A stretch of 24,428 nt of DNA from Paramacrobiotus richtersi (lineage: Eukaryota > Tardigrada > Eutardigrada > Parachela > Macrobiotidae). Both the position numbers and the translations under genes were made by a program. Positions 1 to 11,092 of this stretch are shown here, piece after piece (positions within the stretch are counted from its first letter, which is position 1; the number at the start of each line of letters is the position of its first letter). Under the pieces are notes generated by a model, which did not search any database, had not been told where the DNA came from, and worked only from the letters and a program-made list of their open reading frames with translations. The stretch is taken from the NCBI GenBank assembly GCA_034698045.1, contig JAQGAU010000742.1, positions 1-24,428 on the forward strand. Direction: 5' to 3'.

Positions 1-195
1 CGCTAACTGGGAGAAGTTCTTTATTTGATTTGAATCTTCCGGGCCACCTTGTTTTCTGGGCTGAAGCCGATTAAAAAGTTGTGGAGTTGGAGGCCGCTTT
101 AACCCGGATTTTAGGGTCGCAACCCCCCTATTCTGGAGTTCTACCGGCAGCTTGCCCGAGACGGTTACTAATCTGACTCGTACTTGTTCTTAGTA
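1..195 (+). pseudogene. 3' end of a decayed LRR-protein gene copy
   Basis: The last stretch (about 145-195) reads S-L-P-E-T-V-T-N-L-T-R-T-C-S-stop. This matches the C-terminus of the intact LRR gene ending at 7419 (L-S-E-T-T-T-N-L-I-R-H-C-A) and the broken copy ending at 2916 (F-P-E-T-V-T-N-L-L-R-D-C-L). Further upstream, around bases 8-40, a different frame shows N-W-E-K-F-F-I, comparable to the E-N-V-K-F-A-I-F segment of the intact protein, but stops and frame changes separate the two parts. It is therefore a fragment of the same family, on the same strand, cut by the window edge. Whether the part beyond the window is better preserved cannot be seen. Confidence 0.5.
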
Positions 196-345
196 ATTTT
201 CCTTTGTGACGTCTAACATACCGACTGAAGGACAAAATGATAATCCTACATTATTTTTCGATACATGTATCGGTTCCATACCACAGCATTTTTTAGAATA
301 AAAAAATTTACCTGCTCACAGAATGTTGTCACAAACGCATCAAAA

Positions 346-1044
346 CTACAACATGAATACATCTTCAAAACCAACAGAATCTGGGACTGTGCCCATTACG
401 CACAGTGCATTTCCGCGTTGCATCGAGATGGACAGTCTCTGTTTAAAAAATTCTTTAGACCGCGGTTCTTCTTAAGCGGCGGACAGATCTTTTCCGACTT
501 TATCCATCAGCTTTTTCGTGCAAACGCCCCCCGTTCCGTAGATTTCGAAAGCCGCTGGCGTGAAAACGTGGCGGCTTTCCAGAAATGCGTACTTCCGATA
601 TTTCCACTGTTCGGCCGTTTTGGCTGCAGCGCCGGCATTTTGGCAAGAACGATCGACACAGGAACGGCACAGGGTGTCGATAAAGGTAAAATCGATGGAG
701 AGCGGCTTTCCGCGCGCTCACGGCGTAAGACTGACCACGTCTGGTTTTTTCCGGTCCTTGTAGGACAGACCTTTTGGCTCGGGGCGAGAGGGGCGTCCGG
801 CAGTCTTTAGAGCACGAACAAATTCGGCGTTTATACTGTCGTGCCTGGTAAATCTCCCTGCGGACTTTTCACAGTTGAGGCATTTGGTAGGAGGCATGCT
901 TATATTATGATGTTTGAACAGGTGCAATGTCTTCAAGTTTCCAACGCGCTGGCTTTTTTTCGAGGTTTGGTGGCGCTTTCCGAAAAAGAAATGGGGATGC
1001 GGGGATACCCAGCAGTTATTATATAACATTATGTAGTTATTCAA
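346..1044 (-). pseudogene. Non-LTR retrotransposon reverse transcriptase, C-terminal remnant
   Basis: One minus-strand frame reads from 1044 down to a stop at 346-348, interrupted only by TGA at 718-720 and TAA at 472-474. It resembles the region after the reverse transcriptase fingers and palm in non-LTR (LINE-type) ORF2 proteins. In order it shows C-E-K-S-A-G-R-F-T-R-H-D-S-I-N, then R-K-K-P-D-V-V-S-L-T-P, I-D-F-T-F-I-D-T-L, K-Y-A-F-L-E-S, F-T-P-A-A-F-E, and near the end F-F-K-Q-R-L-S-I-S-M-Q-R-G-N-A. The TGA sits where relatives usually have Trp after T-P or I-P. The catalytic Y-x-D-D part of the enzyme is not in the window, so the copy is 5' truncated, as expected of dead LINE insertions. 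The 5' limit of the homology is about 930-960. The family assignment rests on recalled motifs, not a search. Confidence 0.72.
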
Positions 1045-1867
1045 ACATACAGTATCGAATTGTTCTATAGGTGATCGATCGGATAGGACCGCGGCAAGAT
1101 ACTTTTATTTCGCAAAATATCACGCTATGAACGTGAATTTCTAATGGTCTTGTGAGATCTATTCCTGCAGATGTGATTTTACCCGGCAAAAGCTTAGCTT
1201 AACAAAGTACGGAAAAAAGCTGTTGCAATTCTGCAGATGCTACTGCGAAAGTGTTAGTAAATACGGTGCGTAAAGTGCGCCGCGCTATAATGCGACGTCT
1301 GAAATTCCTGCCGACATCCGGCGCATCCGCCTTTGTCTCTCACTCAAAGCGTTCGCAGATGTTTGTTTTGTGAAACAGGAACATAATCACACGTACCGAA
1401 AAGGGCGCAGAAAACTAATCTTGTAGGACTGTGATAACCAGGCAAAGAAGACTACGCATTTTGACAGCCGAATGGAAAAAACACACCAAGAAAAGCATTT
1501 CTCATTTTTTTCATTTTTTCGAATTCCATGGACGTCTGTTTTGCCACATCACGGTGGGGTATGTACCGCTGTGCCTATTGGAATTCCAGTTCTGTACCTT
1601 TATTATCGCATGTGATCACGCACCGATGTCAGAACGTATGGAATCATAAATTTTCCCGTTCACCATTACATTACACACCCGGTCGTCAGCATTTTGCGTT
1701 TTGGACAGCGTTTCTAGCTCCTACTGCTTCCCCTTGCTCGCGCCGAACTATTCCTGGAGCACAGTCTGCAGGTTGCCGGGTTCACATCTTTGCAGCGTAC
1801 AAAAAAAATAATTTTAGTGCAAGCAATAACAGTTTGACGTCTACGCTACACTGTGCCTCGCTCTACT
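1045..1867. other. Intergenic, no gene seen
   Basis: The stretch lies between the retrotransposon remnant and the broken LRR copy. Open frames here are short, start at chance ATG codons, and match no family I recognise. It may contain the decayed 5' flank and signal-peptide exon of the LRR pseudogene, but I cannot align it to the intact copy. Confidence 0.4.
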
Positions 1868-2916
1868 AACCAAGCTACCAAATCCGAGTTGTACCATTGA
1901 TATTCACGATGGTATGGGTTGAGGAGACGACACATGTTCACGTGCGCGAAACGTTTTGCGCTGCGTTAATGCCACGTCACGTAACGACAATTTCTCTGGG
2001 TTCGCTATGTTCTTCCGGATATCAGAGCGGCTACTGCAGCGTGCGTGGAGATGCTGGCTTTCTGCGGGTTCCGGTCATAGCAAGGAGGCGACTTCAAGTT
2101 TAGCGTACTGCTGGATAGGGTAAAAGGGCAAATAACGGTACTTGTCATCTACAACTCGAAACTTGAGAAGTTAGAGTCCAACTGTTTCAAAGGGTACCAG
2201 TCGTTAGAACGTCTTTCGCTATACAGCGGTATCCGTTATGTAACACCAGAGGCCTTTGTGGAAATGACAGATGCCGACGTCTCGCATATGCTGACTGATT
2301 TGAATAACGCGCTGACGGCTTTTGACTGAAGTGCCTGGCGACCAATTTCAGCAAACCTGGTACGTACTCTTCATGGTACTGCAGAATTGGAGCACCCGTC
2401 TGGAAATTGTTGAATTCTTAATAACAAATTGCGAAAGTCCTTAATACCGCCGTTAAATTTGGATTGCAACTTTAGAGAACATTTGACTCATTTTGCTAAC
2501 TATTAGCCAAATCAAGACAGCCCACACCGGTTACCGTTACACCGGGTTCATCATTGTTTTTTATAACCAGAACATGGATGTTTGGTATCAAGAAACCCGA
2601 TCGTGCGCGCCACATCAGGCTGTGAAATGTAAATGCACATGTATGATGTATCTGATGATTATTCTGATCTGATGATTATCCAGACCTTCGATCTGGATCA
2701 GAACTACTTCTGCTCAACAATCCGGACTGCTCATGTTGCTCCTGAAGGATTTAGCTGAATGGGCGACACATCGAGCTCAAGAAAACGTTTGCCAACGCTC
2801 TGGACGGGGCCTGCGGAACGGTCAACTGCACCAGCGATAGTGCGGACAAGCTGTGGTGGGGTTCTGATTACGGCTTTCCCGAGACGGTTACTAATCTGCT
2901 ACGCGATTGTCTTTAG
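1868..2916 (+). pseudogene. Broken second copy of the LRR-protein gene
   Basis: This is a same-strand duplicate of the intact gene at 5841-7419. It starts at C-T-A-A-C-C-A-A-G-C-T-A-C-C, homologous to the L-T-E-L-P segment after the signal peptide, and ends at a TAG (2914-2916) at the homologous position. Recognisable parts are the L-G-S-L-C-S-S-G segment near 2000, an S-K-L-E-K-L-E-S-N-C-F-K-G-Y segment near 2160, a splice donor GTACGT at 2360 where the intact copy has GTGAGT, and the C-terminal cap from about 2690. It is dead. TGA at 2326-2328 replaces a Trp codon, the early part has scrambled frames, and the first half of exon 2 (the last LRR units) is missing. A start codon and signal peptide are not found. 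Confidence 0.75.
2651..2679 (+). repeat. Direct 12-bp repeat at the LRR pseudogene deletion point
   Basis: TCTGATGATTAT occurs at 2651-2662 and again at 2668-2679, directly before the point (about 2690) where homology to exon 2 of the intact LRR gene resumes. It may be a scar of the rearrangement that removed the first half of that exon. Confidence 0.45.
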
Positions 2917-4059
2917 TACCACTCAAGCCTGGCCATTGCTATAACGCCGACAAGCAAGCGGTTCACTAGTTACTGTTCATTTTCTGGTGACTCACTGCTG
3001 TACCGGTCGAGAAGTTGTTTTGCACTTTCTTCGGCGTTTCGAGTGAAACGAGAAGCTACCCGTATGCGCTCGACGGCAGAAATTTTCTGACCGCTAAATG
3101 TGCGTGCTCCATTTCTGTGAAATGCTAAAAATCGTTAGCGTGCGATTGTATAACAACGTCCACAGGCACAGAGCGGGCGGCACTGCACTGCATTCACAGC
3201 TACTTGCGTTATTTGGTTATTTCGTAAATAATTTCTTTTTTCATGCTGTGCACGTTTCTAGTGATTTTGCAAGCTGTTGTTGCACTTAATCTTACGCTTT
3301 TTTACGGCAAGGCCACTGATTGACGAGTTAAGCGTTTACTGGGCAAGACGTCAAATGTTTCTTGAGTCGATGTACGACGATTCAGTCCAATGATAATTCA
3401 ATGCACAGATAATTCAAAGAATCTGAATCTGAAATAATTTAAAAATATTTCTTTTATGCCCGCAAAGTTCTGTAACGGGTAGCAGCGGCCCAAAGCCGGA
3501 AGGCTTTTCTCGTTCCAAATAATTCGGCTAAATCCAAATTTCTTGATACTGCCTCCATGGAGCTCACACTGTTCCTGAAGATTAAAAAGGTCAGTTATTA
3601 TCCCAAAACAATGGAAACAATACACACCCTCGAAGTCCATGGAACAATGTCATGGCTATTCCTGATGGATGTGTTGCGGGGAAAGCCGATCGACCTGTTT
3701 TCTGAATCAACATGGAAGTTTAGAAATTATGCATGGTAATGCCGTTGATTACGGGCACTGTCCCTGTCGAGCTGATTGGAACCAGTCTTTTATTTCATTG
3801 GATTCTTTTTGTAGATATCAGCACGACATCTGGATGAACCAATAAAACATATAACGTTAGTATGTACCTCTAGCAAACAATTCGAAATACGTTCGCGTTG
3901 CTGCTGAACAACCCCGAGACGCGTATATTTGGACAAACTACACCGTCAGTATACAACACCGACGCCGGCCTTAGCTAATCGCTCATGATGTCTTTGTTTA
4001 GTACATTTATGTGCCGTGACATCTGCAACGGACGCGAGATATGGACGTATATCGCACCT
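2917..4059. other. Intergenic, no gene seen
   Basis: No open frame of convincing length or composition and no recognisable protein motif. Plus- and minus-strand frames around 3400-3740 are short and overlap each other antisense. Confidence 0.4.
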
Positions 4060-4716
4060 CCATGTCTTTGCACATGTGCAAAATTAATAGTACAGAGAAA
4101 TATGCGAACAAGAACAGCTGTACGAATACACCACACTGTATCATGCTCTGCCGGCTACTAGACCCGTGTTTGGCGGATTTTCTGCAGTATACATCGGCAG
4201 CTACAATCACAGTCTCTGGCTGCTACTGGTTGGTTCTTACAGTTAGCCGTCACGTACAGTTTCATGAGTGTACGGGCTTTCCAGAAAAGGATAATATTCG
4301 AACTGTCAATCTGCCTAGCTGTCCTGGCCGAAACTGGAGAAAACTTATGGTATTGTTAAGTGAATTGCTAATGTCGTACTGTGACCCTTTTTTCCCGATC
4401 GTAATGTACGATATCTGATGTGCGCTCTGATAGTGTTCCGCTAGCTGTCCTATATTTCAGCCGTTAGCATGTTCTGCACCACTCAAAACATTCTCATTTA
4501 CCGGCTTCACCTAACTATTTTTTCTCGCTATTTACCGTTCGAGCTTTATGTACACAACAACACATGTATATGCAACCAGTTCCGATCAGTGACCTTCTGG
4601 TCTTTCACATATTCTTCGCTCCATCAAAACTTCCGTTTCAGTATGGTTGTACCTGTTTGTAAACAGACTATCACGACCGTATGCTACCGAAACTTCACAT
4701 GCCACAGCTCTGGCTC
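4060..4716 (+). repeat. Upstream block, copy 1 of a direct duplication
   Basis: Two segments here recur in the same order just upstream of the intact LRR gene. Bases 4060 to about 4320 match 5345 to about 5577, sharing blocks such as C-C-A-T-G-T-C-T-T, A-A-C-A-G-C-T and G-G-C-T-G-C-T-x-C-T-G-G-T-T-G-G. Bases 4640-4716 match 5620-5701, sharing an A-C-A-G-A-C-T-A-T-C-A-C-G-A-C-C core. About 300 bp between the two segments in this copy is nearly absent from the other. No coding capacity is obvious. It is probably a duplicate of the 5' flank of the LRR gene. Confidence 0.6.
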
Positions 4717-5344
4717 TGCTTATCCGACATCCTTATTCGTGTTTGCGCAAGCGTTGTTGCGTTGTTGTTACGACTAACCACAAACACAAGCAACTATAAC
4801 AAGAGCCAGCGTAACCAGGCCAAAGCCTAACGAAAAGTATTGTAAATTTAAAAGTGATAGCTCGCACAAGGCGTATACGTGGTGTTACGTTGCGCATCAT
4901 ATCTTGTCCCCGTATTTCTCCAGTCACCCGGCCTGGCGCTTACGGTGTGGCTGCACTCACACACTGCACAGCCATGACGTAATCGCCCAGTCGGGTAACT
5001 TGGGAAATACAGGGACGTGGTCTAATACGCAACGTACTACCCCCTATATCTTCGTCCTGAACCAGGTGAAAAGTCTCCGGACTAATAAGGGCTCTGATGT
5101 ACAGCAACAAGCGTTGGCCTTCTTGCAACAATTATGTCTAGCTGCGTTCAAGCCGTTCTACCATTCTACCATCACGAACTATTCCACCCTCATGCAACGA
5201 AAACAAACGAGATTATATTTTAATGGCAGATGAGCGGCAATTCTGTTCTTTGGACCGAGCGTTTCGAATAGCGTTGCTAGCTGGTACTGCGCCTCCTTGC
5301 TTGTTACTGGTTGGCGTGAACACGGTCGTCTGCGGGTGCTGGGT
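4717..5344. other. Intergenic, no gene supported
   Basis: A 109-codon open frame at 4904-5233 has no recognisable motif and is overlapped by antisense frames of similar quality. I treat it as chance. Confidence 0.35.
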
Positions 5345-5701
5345 CCATGTCTTCGTCTATGTGCGCAAATACAACCAAAATGTGAGCAAAAACAGCTATA
5401 TGAACACACCACGTTGTACCTGGCTTTGCCTGCTGCTAGACGCTTAGCCTAGACCCATGTTCTGCAGACGTTCCGTTCGCAGTGTTTGGCTGCTGCTGGT
5501 TGGTGGTTACTGGTCACGTTCAGTTTTAGGAGCGTACAGACTTTATAGAAAGGGATATGAACAGTCTATCTGTTTAGCCCCTCTTCAGTGGGCCATGCAA
5601 ACTGAAAAAGACGTATAAGATGTATATGGCTGTAACTAGTTGTACACAGACTATCACGACCATATGATACCGAAACCCCACATGCAAAATCGCACTGGCT
5701 A
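5345..5701 (+). repeat. Upstream block, copy 2, in the 5' flank of the LRR gene
   Basis: This is the partner of 4060-4716 and lies about 140-500 bp upstream of the LRR start codon, so it may include the promoter region. I see no convincing TATA box in or after it. Confidence 0.6.
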
Positions 5702-5840
5702 TCGGTTCGGCGATCGCTAATTACAGCCGGCAATCTTTAAGGAAATCGGCTTTACTGTATGTCTTGAGATGCCTTCAATTACAAAGACTGACACTAGTTC
5801 TAGACATCATTGCTGCTGTTTCTACACAAACCGTTACACC

Positions 5841-7419
5841 ATGCAAATCATGTTTCTTTTACTGGCAGTCCTGTTTGTAGGATTGCCGATTTCTTCAACC
5901 TCACTGACCGAGCTACCAAATCCAAGTTGCACCTTTGACGGTCCCAATGCTCTAACCTGCGAAGACGTCCACGTGCCCGGAAATTTCAGCCTGGCGTTAA
6001 TCCCAGCCGACGTGCAAGTGATCTTTCTGGGATCGCTATGCTCTTCCGGACGGCAGGGAGATTACTGCAGTGTGCTTGGGGATGGAGCTGAGGCGTTTCC
6101 ATCCAGCCTTGTTTCCCTGAAAGCGGTAACCTTCCAAGGCTTCCGCTCAGAACTGGGTGGTGACTTCAAGTTCAACATACTGCTGGACAGGGTCAAAGGG
6201 CAAATAGTCTTTCTACGCATCCACAACTCGAAACTCGACACGTTGGAGTCCAAGTGTTTCAAAGGATACCGGTCGTTATACCTTCTTGCGGTGTACACTG
6301 GAATCCGTGATATATCACCAGAGGCATTTGCGGAAATAACAGATGCCGGTATCGCGTCTGCGCTAAATATTTTGTACTTGGGAAACAACGCGCTGACGTC
6401 CTTTGACTGGGGCGTCTTGCGACCAGTTTCAACAAGCCTGGTGAGTACCCTTCATGTCTTACATAATTAAATCATTCGACTAGAATTTGTTACAATCGTT
6501 AAATATGGCCATAGTTGTTGGTTGTGGGTTCAGTTCCCACTGTGAGCACTTTCATCTAATTTCCAGTTTCGAAAATTAACTAAAAAAAAAATTGTAGAAT
6601 ACAAACAATCAAAAAATGTCCAATGGCTGGTAAAGCCCCTTCAAAAGCGTTTGTTTGGCTGCTGTAGTGGTACAGCCGCAATAATAATAATAATACCAGT
6701 TACAGTTAAATTTAACTGTAGTTTAATGAAGCAATCGCCAAAGTTGGATGGACCGAATCAAAACTACTGTGCTGACTATGTTTTTTTATTTTATTCCTTT
6801 ACAACTGATGCGCTGGCGCTCACAGACAACTGCATCATCTGAAAAGTTACGTGTTAAAATCTGGTCACGGTCATTCCCCAGCGACCAAATACTTGGCATA
6901 GCGCCCATAACTGCGGCCACATTGCCTTTAACAATAGCAATAGAAAAACGTTGTTTTAAAAATGATCCCGAATGCTGTGTTCACCGTACACCCACTACAT
7001 CGACTACTGATGCTTTTCTGATGTTGCAGCGGACTCTCTCACTAGAGGAACAGCAGCCAGGTCTGGACAAGGTCTTCCGCAGTACGTCATTGTTCTCACT
7101 CCCTAGCCTCAGCCGAATTGATCTCTACCGTAACAATCTAACAACCGTTCCGAAGGAAGTTCTGGACACCATTTCTGGATCGAATAACATAACCTTCAGT
7201 CTGGATCAGAACAACTTCTGCCCCGACAATCCAGACTGCTCATGCTGCGCGCTGAAGGATTTGGCTCAATGGGCGCATAATCGCGCTCAAGAAAATGTTA
7301 AGTTTGCCATCTTTCTGAATGGGACGTGCGGAACGGTCAAGCGCATGGACGAACAACGGTGGGATTCTCGGGTCGGCTTGTCCGAGACGACCACCAATTT
7401 GATTCGTCATTGTGCTTAG
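5841..7419 (+). CDS. Secreted leucine-rich-repeat protein, two exons, 329 aa
   Basis: The gene model is join(5841..6440, 7030..7419). The 589-bp intron starts GTGAGT, ends TTGCAG and lies in phase 0. The ATG at 5841 is preferred to an upstream in-frame ATG because it starts directly on a hydrophobic signal peptide (M-Q-I-M-F-L-L-L-A-V-L-F-V-G, residues 1 to about 20). Cysteines at about 30, 40 and 70 suggest an N-terminal cap. Irregular LRR units follow from about 85 to 195, with a last clear unit near 222-245 (L-x-x-L-x-x-I-x-L-x-x-N-x-L). A Cys-rich C-terminal cap has N-N-F-C-P-D-N-P-D-C-S-C-C (261-273), a Trp at 281 and a late Cys pair. N-glycosylation sequons are at 253 and 297. Known LRR proteins of this layout are extracellular binding proteins; the ligand here is unknown. 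No in-frame stop is present, unlike its two neighbours, so it is the likely live copy. Confidence 0.82.
6527..6543 (+). other. tRNA T-arm-like hairpin inside the LRR intron
   Basis: GTGGG-TTCAGTT-CCCAC forms a perfect 5-bp stem with a 7-nt loop like a tRNA T arm, and an A-rich run follows about 35 bp later. I could not fit an acceptor stem, D arm or anticodon arm upstream, so it is at best a tRNA-derived remnant and may be chance. Confidence 0.2.
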
Positions 7420-7532
7420 TATTTCTCCGGTGAAATCTGATACAACGACTACAAGGTCCCAATAATATTTCAAAATTTTGCGATACATTTGTCGGGTACT
7501 TATCGCGAAACATCCGGTATGAGCAATGTTCT

Positions 7533-7601
7533 AATAAATCTGTGACTTTCTGATGCGCTGTCTTTTGTTTCGAATTTTGATTGTTGTTGCCGAAAAATAA
7601 A
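7533..7601 (+). terminator. Poly(A) signals of the LRR gene
   Basis: AATAAA occurs at 7533-7538, about 115 bp after the LRR stop codon, and again at 7596-7601. T- and GT-rich sequence follows the first one, as expected for a cleavage and polyadenylation site. Confidence 0.55.
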
Positions 7602-9668
7602 TATGTATCGTGGTTCTAAGGGGGGAAACTTCTGGTTGTCAAACCCCTGTAGAGTTAATGTCTTAACCCGATGCCGAGAAGTACGTTACCCTGCCGTTTC
7701 TCAGACATACAGTACGTCACTGTTACATCGGTGATCGGCACCAACGAATTTCTACATTGCATGAGTAAAAGCATTGCATGAGTAACATTGCATGCACCGT
7801 ATCATTGGAGTAAAAAGCTACTTAATGGCGACATTTTCCTGTTTATCCATCAATTTCTTCCTGGCTGGCTTTTTTTCTTGTAGGGTTTTAGGCTAATGGC
7901 CGTGCCAGTAGAAAATTCGCTCGACCTGTCGATGCTTTTTTTCGCCTCCAAAAGCAATACTGACATCAGATCTGTCATAGCGATTGTCCGCCAAGGCGTG
8001 TAGATCTGGTTTTACTGCCATGTCAAAGCAATACTGTCCCTCGTGATAGGGGATAGGCTGCTGCTCGGCTTTGTTTTTCATCGCCTAGCCCGGTGCGTAC
8101 ATCGAACGGACATTCGATCAGCGGCAGCTACAGTACTTTGTATGTGTTAGTCTATGAGGATAAAACAAAAAACGGTAATTTTCTGTCTGCTGAGAAATTG
8201 TAAGATATTAACCATACTGCTACGAAACTTTGCTCATGTTAAACCAGGCGTACCTAGCAAAGGTTGACGACCTTGCCGGGGCGGAACTATCGAATTGCCA
8301 AGATTTTTGGTTTTGGTATGGAATTTTTCTATTTATTCCGGAAGAAGGTTTCGGTTTCGAGAGAAACTGCTTTTACGGGCGAAGCTGATAAAGTAATTTT
8401 GTTTTCATCTTGAAGCGGGTGGAACGGGCGCCGACCGTTTTGGGTTATGACAAAACGGACTGTGATGGTTTCTCATCGGACAGGACCACGAGCTGCCACT
8501 GAGTACCGATAAATCGATAACGAATGATGCTGGGATCCTAGAGGACTTGTCAGATGCATTGTTATTATTATTACTAATAAGCCACAAGAGCGGATATAAC
8601 TCGGTATTCTGGGACTTCAACACCCGGTCCAAAAAAACTGCTAATGTGAAAAATGCGACAGCAACCGGTTTCCTCTAAATCCGCAATTCATAGAGAAAAC
8701 GGTACAAAAATCAACACTTCCAGCATTCACGATTTCGGCATTAGCTCTTTGAATGAACAAGAACCGTTATTTTAGTTAGCCGGATCGCAAACGCTATTTC
8801 TCCGTTTTTTTTGCCGCAGTTGCTTCGATCGTGGTCGTTGTCCTCAGGTTGTACTCGTACATACAGATAAGTATGCCAGACAATTATGTAACAAAGATTG
8901 TTCTTGCGTACTATTGGCCTGCATGGCAGGTTCCATCCTACGTTATGTTGGTGGCTGGCTATACTGGGCTGGTGTACCATCATATAGATCCTCATGAAAG
9001 GTCATGCGACATTATAACACGACAACAGCCCGAGTTCCATGCCAATGACCTTTATATAATTTAACAACATAATGACCATTGTAGGATCATGAGACAAAGG
9101 TGATAAATCAATCAAGAGACTAGCTAGATCAGTAACACTTCAAAATCTACTGTTAAACTAGCAAGACCATCCGAGCGATGTTCTGTCCAAGTCCTGCTCA
9201 CATTCTTTGCTGATCTTTTTACTATATAACAGCCATAAAAATCCCCTCTTAAACGCACGTTCTTGTGTATATAACAGTTTCCCAACACTCGGAGCATGCG
9301 TCACACTGTACCACACTAGACTGTTAACTAAATGAATCAGCTACACTTCCGTCCGCTAACCCACTTCTCCATTCCAGTCCATGGCCGTGATAGACCATTT
9401 CCTGTGTGCTAGCTGCCGCTATGATCGATTCGTACTGATGACTCTGCCGGTATCATAAGTACTGATCCATATACCAACACGGTCATATTTACCGTTTAAC
9501 CAGTAAACTATTCAGCCGCGACAATTATTTACTTTAATGTCTGAACAATACCATGGCGCAGCTTGATTAATTCAGCGTATGGAATAAAAACCGATAAACT
9601 GAAAAAATGCGTTTTTCCTAGGTGATATACATCTGTGAAACATGGTATACGTACCGCGTACAGTGCGT

Positions 9669-9688
9669 TACATACAGTACTGTATGTA
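9669..9688. repeat. 20-bp perfect palindrome
   Basis: TACATACAGTACTGTATGTA is self-complementary over all 20 bases, in a surrounding stretch rich in GTAC and TACATA. It could be a protein-binding site or a decayed terminal repeat. No partner is seen. Confidence 0.6.
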
Positions 9689-10531
9689 CTCGTACTACTT
9701 GTACATGCCTAAGGGAAACTCGTATTTATTCCATTCACGATTACATTGCTGGCGCATAAGAATATCTACGCTTTTTGTACATGCCTAATGTGCGTGGGTC
9801 AATACAAACGTCTACACTACGTGAAAAGTGGAATTGTTTACAGTGGCCAACGAACGGCTTCGGATCAGTAAAAGAGCTGTACGCGCTTTTATCTTATTGT
9901 CCAGCGCCCAACTCATGACTATTTTAGATCATACACAGTACCAGCGACTTTACAACAATCTATCCATACAGTGCCGCTTTTATAAAAGTACGTTCTGGAT
10001 ATCTTCGACTTCTCTTAAATGCGTTTAGTCTGCAGCCTTTTGTTTACGAACGATGTACTTAAGTTCACGAGCACACTAAAGTATTAGCAAAATTGTAATG
10101 CCGTTATGCTTTTGGCAACGATACTGAAACTAGACTCCTGTTTACGCTAACGGTACTCTAAAGAACGGCACCGCAACGATGAATATATCATTTTCGAACA
10201 TAAAATTATCGCCGCATATAGTGGGATTTTGTCTTTAATCGAACGAGGTGACCTGAAATGGAATGGACCTTTGCCGAACGAGGTGACCTTTGCGTAACTC
10301 GAGTGGCAAAAATAGCGTACGACTGTGTGAGCCAGGCAGAAAAGCGGCAACAGCTGATTGATTTCAAGCACAGGAAAGGAATGAAGAATGTCTACTTCAA
10401 AGCAGTACCACTGCGACTCGTACAAGTTGATAACATTTCAGCGCTGGATTTGCTGGGCACCGAGATACGGCGCTGACTCGTAGTTGTTGCAACTGCTGAT
10501 GGATGGGCTATTGAGATCTGCACGGCCGGAA

Positions 10532-10606
10532 AATTGTGGCTGATGTAATCGGCCACAATAATAATATATGCATGCGAATGTGCATGCGAATATATCAGCC
10601 ACAATT
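10532..10606. repeat. Inverted repeat enclosing a duplicated 11-mer
   Basis: AATTGTGGCTGAT (10532-10544) is repeated in inverse complement at 10594-10606. The loop between contains TGCATGCGAAT twice (10569-10579 and 10581-10591). It may be a short foldback remnant. Confidence 0.6.
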
Positions 10607-11092
10607 CCCGGCACATTCATACTTCAAAATTCAGTCGGTCTGCAGCCTACACACCAACGATACAGACAGTCGGGCTGGTGCAAGTACAGAGGATACACAA
10701 ATTGTTCACATCGACTAGTCGTTTATATGGCGGTTATGCCATCTTTAAATAGCATATCTGGTGTAACATCACACAGCTACATGACAAAGCAATACTGCTG
10801 CATTGCAGCAGGGCGTTCATTTGCCTAATGATAGATAGCATCGCTCAGTTCTAAGTCCCAACCATAGGTTGTATTCCACGTGGCACTTTCGGAAAGTTTG
10901 GAAACTGCTCGTCAATATTGAGTACAGTTTACTGCTCCTAACCTGAGATATATTCTACTTCATACACTTTATTTTATCGTTATACTGTATGTTTTGACTT
11001 GTGAACATTGCCAGTTTCATTGTGCTGCTATTCCACACTTGTGCGACAATAATAAGACTGCATTAATATATTGTATTCCGGTTTATAGGAGA

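Larger units (their letters stand above)
7602..11092. other. Long gene-poor stretch
   Basis: No protein or RNA gene can be supported in about 3.5 kb. All open frames are under 95 codons and most overlap antisense frames. Visible structure is limited to short repeats near 7760-7800 (GCATGAGTAA units), a 20-bp palindrome at 9669-9688, a 14-bp direct repeat TTGTACATGCCTAA (9699 and 9775), a duplicated CGAACGAGGTGACCT near 10239 and 10276, and the hairpin at 10532-10606. A missing 5' exon of the chitinase gene could lie at its right end. Confidence 0.4.

Noticed and set aside
265..810. 181-codon plus-strand open frame
   Set aside because: It lies antisense to the reverse transcriptase remnant, whose minus-strand frame carries the recognisable motifs.
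4904..5233. 109-codon frame
   Set aside because: There is no domain, an antisense frame of similar length exists, and it lies between duplicated non-coding blocks.
6480..6560. Intact tRNA gene
   Set aside because: Only a T-arm-like hairpin is present. No matching acceptor stem or anticodon arm can be drawn.
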